This document shows positions 17,260 through 27,200 of a stretch of DNA of 64,000 bases, piece by piece. Each line of letters begins with the position of its first letter. Position 1 is the first letter of the stretch. The stretch is from contig JAXLUJ010000004.1 in assembly GCA_046329575.1 (NCBI GenBank), positions 1-64,000 of the forward strand, in the 5' to 3' direction. The stretch comes from UBA1941 sp046329575. Its GTDB lineage: Bacteria; Bacteroidota; Bacteroidia; Chitinophagales; LD1. Under the pieces are notes generated by a model that saw only the letters and a program-made list of their open reading frames with translations, did not search any database and was not told where the DNA came from. The position numbers and the translations under genes are program-made.

Positions 17260-18075
17260 ATGGCAACAGTTCCAGCGAACAAAGCGACAGGACCTCAAAA
17301 GCAAGGTGGATTCGATTTCAGCATTCTCGTGATCCCTATCGCCTTCATCATTTCCATTCTTTTCTACAAGTTTGTTTGCGGTAACGCCGCCCGTTTCGAC
17401 GCAAAAGGCGACCCAAAACCGGGTGATTATCTGGCACTCATCTATAAAGGCGGTTTCATCGTACCTTTATTGTTTACGATGTTGCTTACCGTTCTTACCT
17501 TCACCGTAGAGCGTATCCTTACCCTCATGAAGGCCAAAGGAACCGGTTCAGTAGAAGTGTTTCTTCAAAAAGTAAAAACAGCTCTGGCTAAGAACGATAT
17601 CAACGGGGCTTTGGCAGAATGCGCTAAACAAAAAGGCTCTGTAGCTAATGTGGTTCAGGCAGGTTTACATACTTATACTGAAATGGCCAGCGATAACACG
17701 CTCAACACTGAACAAAAAGTAGTGAACATCACTAAGGACATCGAAGAAGCTACCGCACTTGAAATGCCAATGCTGCAAAAAAACCTTCCGGTTATTGCAA
17801 CCATCGCTTCAGTAGGTACGCTGGTGGCCCTCCTCGGAACGGTATTGGGTATGATCCGCTCATTCGCGGCCCTCGCTTCTTCAGGTACTCCTGATCCATC
17901 AGCGCTTTCTGCAGGTATCTCTGAAGCCCTTGTAAATACCGCTATCGGTATCGGTACATCGGCTTTGGCTATCATTATCTATAGCTATCTGACCAACTAT
18001 ATTGATGGTCTTACATACGCTATCGATGAAATCGGCTTCAGCATTGCGCAGTCGTTCCAGGGTCACAATAAATAA
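17260..18075 (+). CDS. exbB: ExbB/TolQ/MotA-type proton channel protein
   Basis: 271 residues. The inner-membrane proton channel partner that, with ExbD, energises TonB for outer-membrane transport. Hydrophobic segments lie at about 25-45, 65-88, 180-202 and 226-248. The TolQ/ExbB core is visible in VIATIASVGTLVALLGTVLGM and ISEALVNTAIGIGTSALAI. The Bacteroidota form has an extra N-terminal helix compared with E. coli. First gene of an operon with two exbD genes and tonB, downstream of a recognisable promoter. Confidence 0.93.
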   Translation: MATVPANKATGPQKQGGFDFSILVIPIAFIISILFYKFVCGNAARFDAKGDPKPGDYLALIYKGGFIVPLLFTMLLTVLTFTVERILTLMKAKGTGSVEVFLQKVKTALAKNDINGALAECAKQKGSVANVVQAGLHTYTEMASDNTLNTEQKVVNITKDIEEATALEMPMLQKNLPVIATIASVGTLVALLGTVLGMIRSFAALASSGTPDPSALSAGISEALVNTAIGIGTSALAIIIYSYLTNYIDGLTYAIDEIGFSIAQSFQGHNK

Positions 18076-18101
18076 TTTCTGAACTTCTAAAGCATTCTAT
18101 A

Positions 18102-18740
18102 ATGCCGAAAGTAAAAGCACCGAGGAAGAGTACGCGCGTAGATATGACCGCCATGTGCGATGTGTCGTTTCTGCTGCTTACGTTCTTTATCCTCACGTCA
18201 AAATTCAAACCTACCGAACCGGTAGTGATTGATATGCCTTCTTCGCGTTCGGAAATCACAGTTCCCGAGGTGATCAAGATTTCTGTTGATAAGGATGGAA
18301 AAGCTTATCTCACTCTGCCTTCAGAAGCCATTCGCGTGGCTGCTCTGGAAGGTATGGCCGAGCACTATGGCGATCGCTATCCTTTCCTGAAAAACTTGTC
18401 TGACAAACAAAAGAAACAGTTTGGTTTGATCGAAGTATTTGGCTCGAAAGCCGAAGAACTTCCAGCCTTATTGAATTTGAGCGGACAGGAATATAAGGAT
18501 GTGAAAATTTCAGGTATTCCGATGGACAGCACCAACAACCAGTTGGGCGATTGGGTGATGGCTTCGCGCTATGCGAATCCAAAACTGCGTATTGCCATCA
18601 AAGGCGATAAGAATTCAGATGTTGGCGCTATTCAGCAGGTAATTGAAACACTCACGCAGAAAGACATTCACACGTTCAATCTGATTACGAGTTTGAAGCA
18701 AGGAGCAGGCGGAGCAGAAGCACCGGCTGCAGAAAAATAG
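18102..18740 (+). CDS. exbD: ExbD-type biopolymer transport protein (first copy)
   Basis: 212 residues. A basic N-terminus (MPKVKAPRKSTR) is followed by a single membrane helix, VDMTAMCDVSFLLLTFFIL, with the conserved proton-pathway Asp at residue 20, and a periplasmic domain. It is longer than E. coli ExbD because of an insert after about residue 60. It lies 26 bases after exbB. A second exbD follows directly, a pairing often seen in Bacteroidota. Confidence 0.9.
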   Translation: MPKVKAPRKSTRVDMTAMCDVSFLLLTFFILTSKFKPTEPVVIDMPSSRSEITVPEVIKISVDKDGKAYLTLPSEAIRVAALEGMAEHYGDRYPFLKNLSDKQKKQFGLIEVFGSKAEELPALLNLSGQEYKDVKISGIPMDSTNNQLGDWVMASRYANPKLRIAIKGDKNSDVGAIQQVIETLTQKDIHTFNLITSLKQGAGGAEAPAAEK

Positions 18741-18812
18741 ATCGGTTTATGGAATTTCCAGAAATCGGAATCTAAAGAGAAATGAATTTGTAAACGTTTA
18801 AAACGTAAATAA

Positions 18813-19403
18813 ATGGCAGATTTTGAAGCCGGGGACGGCGGGGGGCACGGTAAAGGCGAAGGAAAGATACGGTCGAAGAAAATGTCGACGCGCGTTGACC
18901 TTACGCCTATGGTGGATCTCGCGTTCCTTTTGATTTCTTTCTTCATGTTAACTACTACTTTGAATAAACCCAAAGCGATGCAGTTGAACATGCCTAAGAA
19001 AGACGATCAGAACAAAGAAAAAACAGATGTTCGCGAATGCCAGGTGTTGAACCTGCTCATGGATTCGAACGATCTGATCTGGTATTACGAAGGACTTTCG
19101 GTAGCGGGTTTGCAGAAAACCAATTTTGCCGGCGATGAAGGCGTGCGCAAACAAATTTTGCGCAAGCAAAAAGCCGTTTCGCGCGAATGCGGATTGGGGA
19201 AAGACGGTAAACCTCGCGATTTGATCGTGCTGATCAAAATGCTGAAAGGTTCGAAGTACAAGAACATGGTAGATATTCTGGATGAAATGGATATTACCCA
19301 AACAAAAATTTACGCCATTCAGGCACCGGATCCAATTGAATTGGAAGCGGTGGCCAATGGCGGAACTGTTAGAGAATTTGCCAGAGAAGGCGCTAACCCA
19401 TAA
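18813..19403 (+). CDS. exbD: ExbD-type biopolymer transport protein (second copy)
   Basis: 196 residues. The N-terminus is glycine-rich (EAGDGGGHGKGEGK), followed by the helix VDLTPMVDLAFLLISFFML with the conserved Asp at residue 35. The periplasmic part is unlike the first exbD, which suggests two specialised subunits rather than a recent duplication. It ends nine bases before the tonB start. Confidence 0.9.
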   Translation: MADFEAGDGGGHGKGEGKIRSKKMSTRVDLTPMVDLAFLLISFFMLTTTLNKPKAMQLNMPKKDDQNKEKTDVRECQVLNLLMDSNDLIWYYEGLSVAGLQKTNFAGDEGVRKQILRKQKAVSRECGLGKDGKPRDLIVLIKMLKGSKYKNMVDILDEMDITQTKIYAIQAPDPIELEAVANGGTVREFAREGANP

Positions 19404-19412
19404 TAGTTGAAA

Positions 19413-20216
19413 ATGGAAAACAACAAATCATACCTGGGTTGGTCGTTCGATGACATTGTCTTCGATCAACGCAATAAAGAATACGGAGCTTACATCCTCC
19501 GTCAGATCACAAAGAAACACTCGCTGATCGGTTTGATCGCTACCGTTGCCACTTGCGTGGTGTTGTTCGGTGCATCGCGTATCGATTGGTCTTTTCTTTC
19601 TAAAAGCAGTAATGAAGAAGTGGTGGAAACCACGGTTACTTTGGCAGAACCACCGCCATTGAATGAAAAAGCGCCGCCACCGCCGCCACCGCCACCGCCG
19701 CCGCCGCCTCAACGTCCAACAGTGAAGTTTTTGGAAATGGTGGTGAAGAAAAACGAGGAAGTGCGTGAGGAAGAAGAACCGGTTAAGGTGGAAGAAATCA
19801 AAGACCGCGAAATTTCGACCAAAACGCAGGAAGGTGATATTAATGCCGAACCTCAGGTTACGGAACCGGTAATCACCGAAGCTCCAATAGTAGAAGCGCC
19901 AAAAATCTTCACTATTGTAGAACAGATGCCGGAATTCAATGGGGGAGAAGCTGCGATGTTCAAATACATTTCAGAAAATTTCCAATATCCCGCCATGGAA
20001 CGGGAGAACGAAATTCAGGGCAGGGTTATCGTAGGCTTTGTGGTGAATGAAGACGGTTCCATCACAGATGCTGTAGTGAAAAAAGGTGTAAGCTCCGGTA
20101 TTGACAAAGAAGCGCTGCGCGTGGTGCGTTCTATGCCAAAGTTCAAACCCGGAAAACAGCAAGGTAAAGCCGTGAAGGTAGCTTTCATCCTTCCAATTCT
20201 GGTGAAACTGAATTAA
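19413..20216 (+). CDS. tonB: TonB energy transducer (first copy)
   Basis: 267 residues from ATG 19413; a TTG two codons upstream is the alternative. An N-terminal cytoplasmic segment (YLGWSFDDIVFDQRNKEYGAY) precedes a membrane helix at about 44-60. A proline run of about a dozen residues near 88-100 spans the periplasm, then an acidic linker. The C-terminal TonB domain (YPAMERENEIQGRVIVGFVV ... AFILPILVKLN) contacts TonB-dependent receptors. Last gene of the exb operon, followed by a terminator. A paralogue lies at 45143-45931. Confidence 0.93.
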   Translation: MENNKSYLGWSFDDIVFDQRNKEYGAYILRQITKKHSLIGLIATVATCVVLFGASRIDWSFLSKSSNEEVVETTVTLAEPPPLNEKAPPPPPPPPPPPPQRPTVKFLEMVVKKNEEVREEEEPVKVEEIKDREISTKTQEGDINAEPQVTEPVITEAPIVEAPKIFTIVEQMPEFNGGEAAMFKYISENFQYPAMERENEIQGRVIVGFVVNEDGSITDAVVKKGVSSGIDKEALRVVRSMPKFKPGKQQGKAVKVAFILPILVKLN

Positions 20217-20237
20217 TAGTAGTTTCTATAACTTTTG

Positions 20238-20267
20238 AAAAGGTCTGAACATCGTTCAGACCTTTTT
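20238..20267 (+). terminator. Intrinsic terminator of the exb-tonB operon
   Basis: AAAAGGTCTGAAC (20238-20250) and GTTCAGACCTTTT form a 13-bp stem with a 3-base loop ATC, ending in a run of six T. It lies 22 bases after the tonB stop. Confidence 0.88.
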
Positions 20268-20368
20268 TGCTTTGTAATGATAATGTCATGATTTTGTGTA
20301 ATATGTAGGAGTTGCAATGGTTTCTGGTTAATTTCGAAAACGTTCGTTCTAACTATAAACTTCAACCC

Positions 20369-21184
20369 ATGCGCATCCTTACTACGCTCTGCTTCGTCCT
20401 ATCAGCCTTTTTATCTTCCGCTCAATATCAGGTATTGCCCAGAACCGTTGACACGCTTACGGTTTGCGACACCAACACCATGGTGGTCAGGTTTAAATGC
20501 ATCGTGCCGGGTAGTTTTAGTACCCGTTTTCATTTGAGCCGTTTATCGGTAGCTTATCCTACCGGCAGTTACGAGTTATCAAGTCCGGGATTTGCTATTG
20601 CTCAGGCCGGGAATGCGGAATATCTGATTTCAGATACCCTACCACATCAGGCCGGAGATACGGTGGTGTTGCCATTGCGGCTTATTCCAAACTGCAATAC
20701 GATTCCAAATAACGATGTGTCGGGAACTGCTTCGCTCACTACTGCCTTTCGGTTTGGAACGGTTAGCGACAGCATTACCCACTTATGCCTTTATTCCAAT
20801 TTTAGTTTTAACGGCAGTCAAACGTTAACCTTCAATCCCAATTCAGTGACGCCTTTAAAAGCTGTTTTCAAAAACAATACAGGAACGGCTTTTCACGGGT
20901 ATTTCCATTGGAACTGGTTGCGACCCAATGTGGCTTGCGATACCTTCTTTAAACTTTCTACGGAAGTGCGGGTTCAGGTTTTTGATTCTCTTGGAGTTTC
21001 GTTGGCGCCGCCGCGCGGTTTCGCCACGCTTTATTCAGGAAGTTATTTTAACGGTGGTTTGAATCCACCAGCGGTACCGCCTGGTGGCAGTTTAATAGTA
21101 AGTGTGGCCGATACCACCATTGCCAATTGCAGTGCCTTTACCGCATTAAATGTAGGTTGCCCATTTGTGCTTTCGGCTGCCTAG
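20369..21184 (+). pseudogene. N-terminal part of a giant secreted surface protein, ending at an in-frame TAG
   Basis: 271 codons up to the TAG at 21182-21184. The start at 20369 gives a signal peptide (MRILTTLCFVLSAFLSSAQ) cleaved near residue 19, then beta-rich sequence. The same reading frame continues without another stop from 21185 to 28828, and the codons after the TAG (GCSTVDTCFNK...) join naturally to those before it (CPFVLSAA). The gene was therefore almost certainly one unit of about 2,819 codons now broken by one nonsense codon. Whether this is a true mutation, an error in the sequence or a suppressible stop cannot be told here; TAG is used as a normal stop by other genes in the window. 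Confidence 0.75.
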
Positions 21185-21238
21185 GGCTGCAGCACCGTTG
21201 ACACTTGCTTCAACAAACAGAACGTTCAATTTAATTTT

Positions 21239-24200
21239 GTGAAAGCAGTTTTTTCAACCATTATCGAAATATCGCGAATAACTCCCGATTCGGTTGGGAT
21301 TTGGGATAACAGTTGTGTAGGAACTGAAACTAACTGGGCTTTTTTGATCCGAAATAAAGATTCGGTTCAAACGGCTGTGAATTGTTTTGCCGAACTCACA
21401 CAGGATGTTGGGGGTGCGCTTCCTGCATTTACAAGAATCAGAAGAAGTTCGCTGGAGTTATGGCATGCCGATGCAAGTGGGAATGTTTTTACGGCAACTC
21501 CGCAAACTCTGGTGAATGTGAACCGCTACGATTCGCTTCAGTTTGGCGTATTAGCGGATACATTAAAAGGTAACGGCTGTATCAGTTTACCAACCGGTGA
21601 TTTCTGGTTGCGCGATTGTAAATTGTTCTTGGGCACCATGCCCCCCAAAGACGCGTACGTGTTGCGCTTCACCACGTATCGCTGTTGCCCCAAACCCGAC
21701 ACCCCTTATTTCAGCAATACGCTTACCGGCATCAAAGCCACCTTTAATCATTGGAATGCCGGAGCCCGTTTTACATTAGGCTGTTATACCGCTCAGGAAG
21801 CGGCATCACCGGTTTCTAAATTGAAATATGATCCCGATTCTACCGGACCAATTGCGCCGGTTATGCTCTATCCGGTTCTTATGAATCCGCCACAGCGAGG
21901 CATCAGTGCTCAGGCCAGTTTGATTTCGCAGAATCCCGATTTGGTGTTGCAGCAAAGCCATCAACAGCAAAACGTTGGCATTCGCGATGATAATCCAAGC
22001 GTAGATACTTGTTCGCCCGATATCAGCAATACTATAAAGAACGTTCAATTTCCTGGTGAGCTGAGCGACGGCGGCGATTTTCAATTGTTCACTTCCACTC
22101 CTTCCGGTTTTCCATCCGGCCGATTTGCATTGGTGTATCACCTGCAACCGAATTTAGTTTGCGGCGATACGGCTCCCTTTATTTTTCATCCCGGTTACAG
22201 TTTTAAATGGCCGGCATCCAGTTACTTTTCCGGGATGCGTCCGGCATACGATCAGGACAGTTTTACGAGAGGGTATGCCGAGTTCGATCTGAAAGTTCTG
22301 CGCGATAGTTTGATGGCTTCCGGCATTGCGCAACCACAAATTGCTGACTTCAACGCTTTCTTCCTGGGTTCAGAAATCAGATATTTTGTAAAAGGCTGTT
22401 GCCCGCTGGATACCAATTATCCCACACCCAAAGCTTTTATGCGTTCTTATTTTTCACCCCAGCCGCAAAGCGAGTGCCCTACCTGTTTTATTCCGTTGGA
22501 GCAACGCACCTTTCAGTATGTGTTATTCTGCCCCGGATGTGTTACGCCCGGTTTAATTACCAGTTCTTTAGTAATAGAACGGCAAAATTATGGTTACCGC
22601 GACGCTAATGATGATGGCCGGGCCGAAGTAGATGCGCAGGGACAAATGCTGTTAGCCAACGATAGTACCTATTCGCGATTTGGCGATTTGAACCGCACCG
22701 CCAGTATTGCCGGCGATCAGATTCACCTGAAATCGATTGCCCATTTTTTTGATGGAGAAGGCCCGGATGGCTATTCTTATGCGTCGTGGAGAAGTTGCGA
22801 TACGTCTAAACGGCTTCACGATTTGTATTTACAGCTAACTGTTTTCAACGGCGATTCGGTTGACTTTACGGCGATGCCGCATTTCGGGCAAACCGACAGT
22901 AGTTTACAAATTTCGGTAACCCGAAACGGTGTTACTTCAACAGCTATAGGGCATCCGTTTGCGGTTTTGAAGAGAGGTGCAAAACGCCTGATTTATTACC
23001 ATTTTACCGATGCGCAATTAGGCAATTTTCAACCCGGAGAAACCTATCATCTTGATGGTTGGTTTCATGTGTGTAAGAATCCGGAAAGGCGACAGGATTT
23101 GTTGATTTTGCATTATTTGATGTTGGCCAACGGCGTTTCAGAATCTTCCATTTCGAATGCCGGTATTTTTAACAGCGATCTATACAGCAACGCTATTGAT
23201 GCCGGCGCCAGCAATGGCCAAAGCCACGGCCATCCTTGCATTACGGCGCCAATGGCTATTGGTAACACCGCGGCCGATACGCTGGCGCATGCCCGTATTT
23301 TTATTTGCGAACCGCGGGCCGCGTTTCACACCGTTTATCCAATAGTAGTGAGTGCGCCGCGTGAACGCTGGTATTTGAATTCGGCAAAATGCCATCAGTA
23401 TTTAGGTATGAATACGGTATTAGCTGTTCAGGACAATGGCCTCAGCAATTTGTTCAGCTATGAAATTCGACCTATACCTACCGATATTTCGAACCATTTG
23501 CAACAAGGTCCCTGGTTAGGAAACAGCACCGATCCGTGGAATTTTCATGTCAATTTTCCCAACGGATATCGCGGCAGATTTAAATACTTTTACACCGCCG
23601 CCACAGCTTATTCCGGTAGGCTCACCACCGGTTATGCTGTAAGTACGCTACCTTTCGACAGCAGCCGATTATCGGTTCGAAAAGGATTATTGCGCACTGC
23701 CGGTAATTTACACATCAATAACAGCTATCTGCAATATGGATATGCCGATAGCGGAGCCGTAATGGTGCAAACCGATTCTGTGCAGTTTTCGCCATATCCG
23801 CAAAGCGGGCGTTATGTTCCCGAACCTCAAACGTATTTCGATCCGTTAAACGTATCGTTCTGGAGTTCGAAATATTATACTGATACTTTCAAGACCAATA
23901 ATGGAAACTATGCGGCATTGTTATTGGGCGATGAATATTTTGAGCAAGGTTTGATTGCAGAAGTTTTGCCAACGTGTACCGATACCGTAAAGCCGTATGC
24001 CGTTCGGCAATCCGATTTTTACAGTACCATTTCAGATGTCAACAACAGTTGCAATGGCGGCATAGTGAAGGCCAATGTTACAGCGGCATCGGCCGACACA
24101 CTACAGCGCCCCAAATTACAGGTGCTGATTAATACGGCTTCACCCATTTTTGCAGGCGATACCATCCGGCTGCCCATAGCCATTCAAACCCTTCCACCGG

Positions 24201-27200
24201 TAAGCCAGCCGGTGAACGATCAGGCTAATTTCTTTGTACAAATCAGTGTTCCGGTTCCCTGCCCGGCCACAGCGCAATTGCCCATTGTAATTGATAGTGA
24301 AAAGATTTCGTTGCTGCGGGTGTATGACAATACTATTAATTCGGCTGTTCCGCCGGTGCTGGTGCAATACGACACGGTGTGTTACCTTACGTTCAATTTG
24401 CGATACAATACCGTAAATGCGGCTAATTACCGCATTGATTTCCGTTTTAATGAATGCCGCACGGGAAGTATCCGGCTGCCGGTGTATTACGGCTGGAGTT
24501 GCGACGACAACTATCCGCGTTACGACAGTGTGTATCACAGTTTTGGCAATACGTGCATGGGCGCTTCGCTGATACAGGTGCCTAACACTACGTTTAGTCC
24601 GCCGCAGGCGCAGGTACGTCAGCTCACGCGCGATACGCTGCCGCGGCCAGCCATTTGCCGCGATACGGCCACATTAACGTATCGTCTTTATTTTAAGAAT
24701 GATGGCGCGGGTGGCGTGGGAAATATGCTGGCCACTATGGTTACCGATACCAATGTTTGGGTATGCACTTCGGCGGTGTTAAGCACTGCGGGCGGCAGCC
24801 GTAGTTTGGCGGTGCGCTACCGCAATGGGATGTACATCGACTCGATGGTAACGCTTTCGAATTTTACGGCTACTTCTTTTTTTGGAACCACAGGTGTAGC
24901 CGATGCTACGGGCAATGTGCTGCTGACGTTAAAGTTCAGACCTAAGACGTGTATGCTGGCCACGCCATCCTTTTTAGTAAAATGGTATTATCAGAAATAT
25001 TGCAGTTTGGGTAAGAACGACAGCACCGAAATTTTCATAGGCAGCACGGCTGCAGATAGTTGTATGCCGGTGTTGAATAACAGCAAGCTCACCATTTGTA
25101 AGGGCGATACTGCGAGGCTTTCGGTTCAGGCGGTGAGTGGCAGCAGCTTTAGCTGGAGCAATGGCAGCACCGGCGCATCAATTGCGGTAGTGCCGTTGAG
25201 TACTACCATTTATGCGGTAACGGTGAGCCGAAGCGGTTGCAGTGTAGTGTTGTACGATACGGTAACGGTGAACAATTTGCCGAATGCGGCCATTACGCCC
25301 AATGGGGGCAATATATGTGCGAATACGTCCAAATTGCTGACAGCTTCAGGCGGGGGCGGTTATGTGTGGAGTACAGGATGTACGAAGGATACGTGCAGGA
25401 TAACGCCGGCTGCGGTGGGCAGTTATGCGGTAAGTGTAACGGTGACGGATAATAGTGGCTGTAAGGCGGTGGGAAGTGCTACGTTTACGGTGAAACCGTT
25501 GCCGGTAGTGAGTTTTAGAGATTCTAATACCTGTTATGGACAATCGAATGGCGTTCGGTGGGCTGCAGTTTCGGGTGGAACGCCGCTGTATCAATACAGT
25601 TGGTCGAGCGGGGAGCAAACCAGTTCGATTGTGAATAAGCCTTATGGATATTATACGTTGACGGTTACAGATGCCAATCAGTGTGTGACGGTGAAGGGAG
25701 ATAGTTTGAGAAGTCTTCCGCCATATAGTGGATTTACCATTGGCAGAAAATACGCGGGTAGTTTGTGTATAGGTCAGACAGATTCGCTGAGTATTGCTGT
25801 AGCAAAAAAATATTTGTGGAGCACTGGAGACACTACTCAAAAAATTCGTATAGCTCCGCTGGCTAGCTCCACTTACTCAGTAACTTTGACTAATAATTTG
25901 GGATGTACGCAAACCATTTCACTTTCGATTGTAGTTGATTCCAGTTCCTGTTGCGTTTTTGATACCAGCCTGACGGTGGTGCAAAATAATTTATTAAAAC
26001 AGCCACAAAATGCGCTAGTAACGAAATTAATGCCGCTATTCATTCAGGCTTTTCCGCAGTATGCTTCATCCAATGGCAGTCAGTACTATTTAAAAAACTT
26101 TCCTTATCCGATTTCATTTACCAAAGCGTTTATTATTGATGCATCGCTGACAATTGAGAATAGTCAATTGTTTTTTTCAGATTCTACCGGTTATATGTAT
26201 ATTCCCATCAATACTCCAAACGTCACACTAACGCTCAAAGGAGCGGTGTTGCGGGCTTGTGGCGAAAAGATGTGGAAGGGTATTGAAATTTTACCTTCCG
26301 GTGGACGAGTGATAACCGGTGCGGATTCATTGGGGCATCGGACGGAAATTTGGGATGCAGATATTGGCATAGCGATGCGAACCAACTCACCGATTTACCA
26401 CATTGATAGTACTGACTTTATTAACAACAGGGTAGGGATGTATATGAATGGTTATAAACCCTTGGAAAGTTCATTGAAACGAAGTCGCTTTTTTACATCG
26501 GCCGGTACGGCTATGAAGCGCGTGACCGGGCCCAATGTGGCCTCGTATAACGATATGCCAACAAATAAAATGCTTTATGGAGTGCAGCTTTATAATACGA
26601 ATGGTCATCAAATTGGCGCTTCGAATTGCAATGAAGAACCGAATCGGTTTTATAATCTGTACTGCGGGGTGTATGCCCAGTTGAGTGAAATCTATGCGGT
26701 GCACAATTCTTTTGAGGGATTGCGGGACACGGTTTGGGGGGCGCCATTTTATGGATGTGGTATTTATGCAAATGGCAATATTGGCAATACGTTGGTGCAA
26801 CGCATTCAGATAGGGGATGGAACAGATTGCGGTAAGAATTATTTTTATGCGAACAGGTTTGGAATCAATTTGAATAACAATGATGCGGGAGATACGATTT
26901 TAATTTCAAATAATAAGTTTTCGCATGCGGCCAAGGCTGATATTAATGTGAACAGCGCGAAAGGGTTGCCGCTTATTGATATCAACTACAACCTAATGGA
27001 CACGGGCGATTTGGCGGGTGATGGGATACGTTTGCTGGGTTGTGTGAACAGCGGCATTTATGTGCATCATAATTTTATACGTAGTGTGCCGTTGAGTAGT
27101 ACGTACACATCGGCAAATCCATTTCCGAAGCGGGTTTGCGGGATTGTAGTGGTTGGGCGTTCAAACAATGTAGCGAACCGGGCGTTGAAGATTTATGAGA

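Noticed and set aside
21182..21184. Genome-wide recoding of TAG as sense
   Set aside because: Several intact genes of normal length end in TAG, for example 17030-17032 and 18738-18740.
24140..26800. Long antisense reading frames in the cassette genes
   Set aside because: They recur only because the plus-strand gene is repeated, have no start context or domain, and are shadows of the coding strand.
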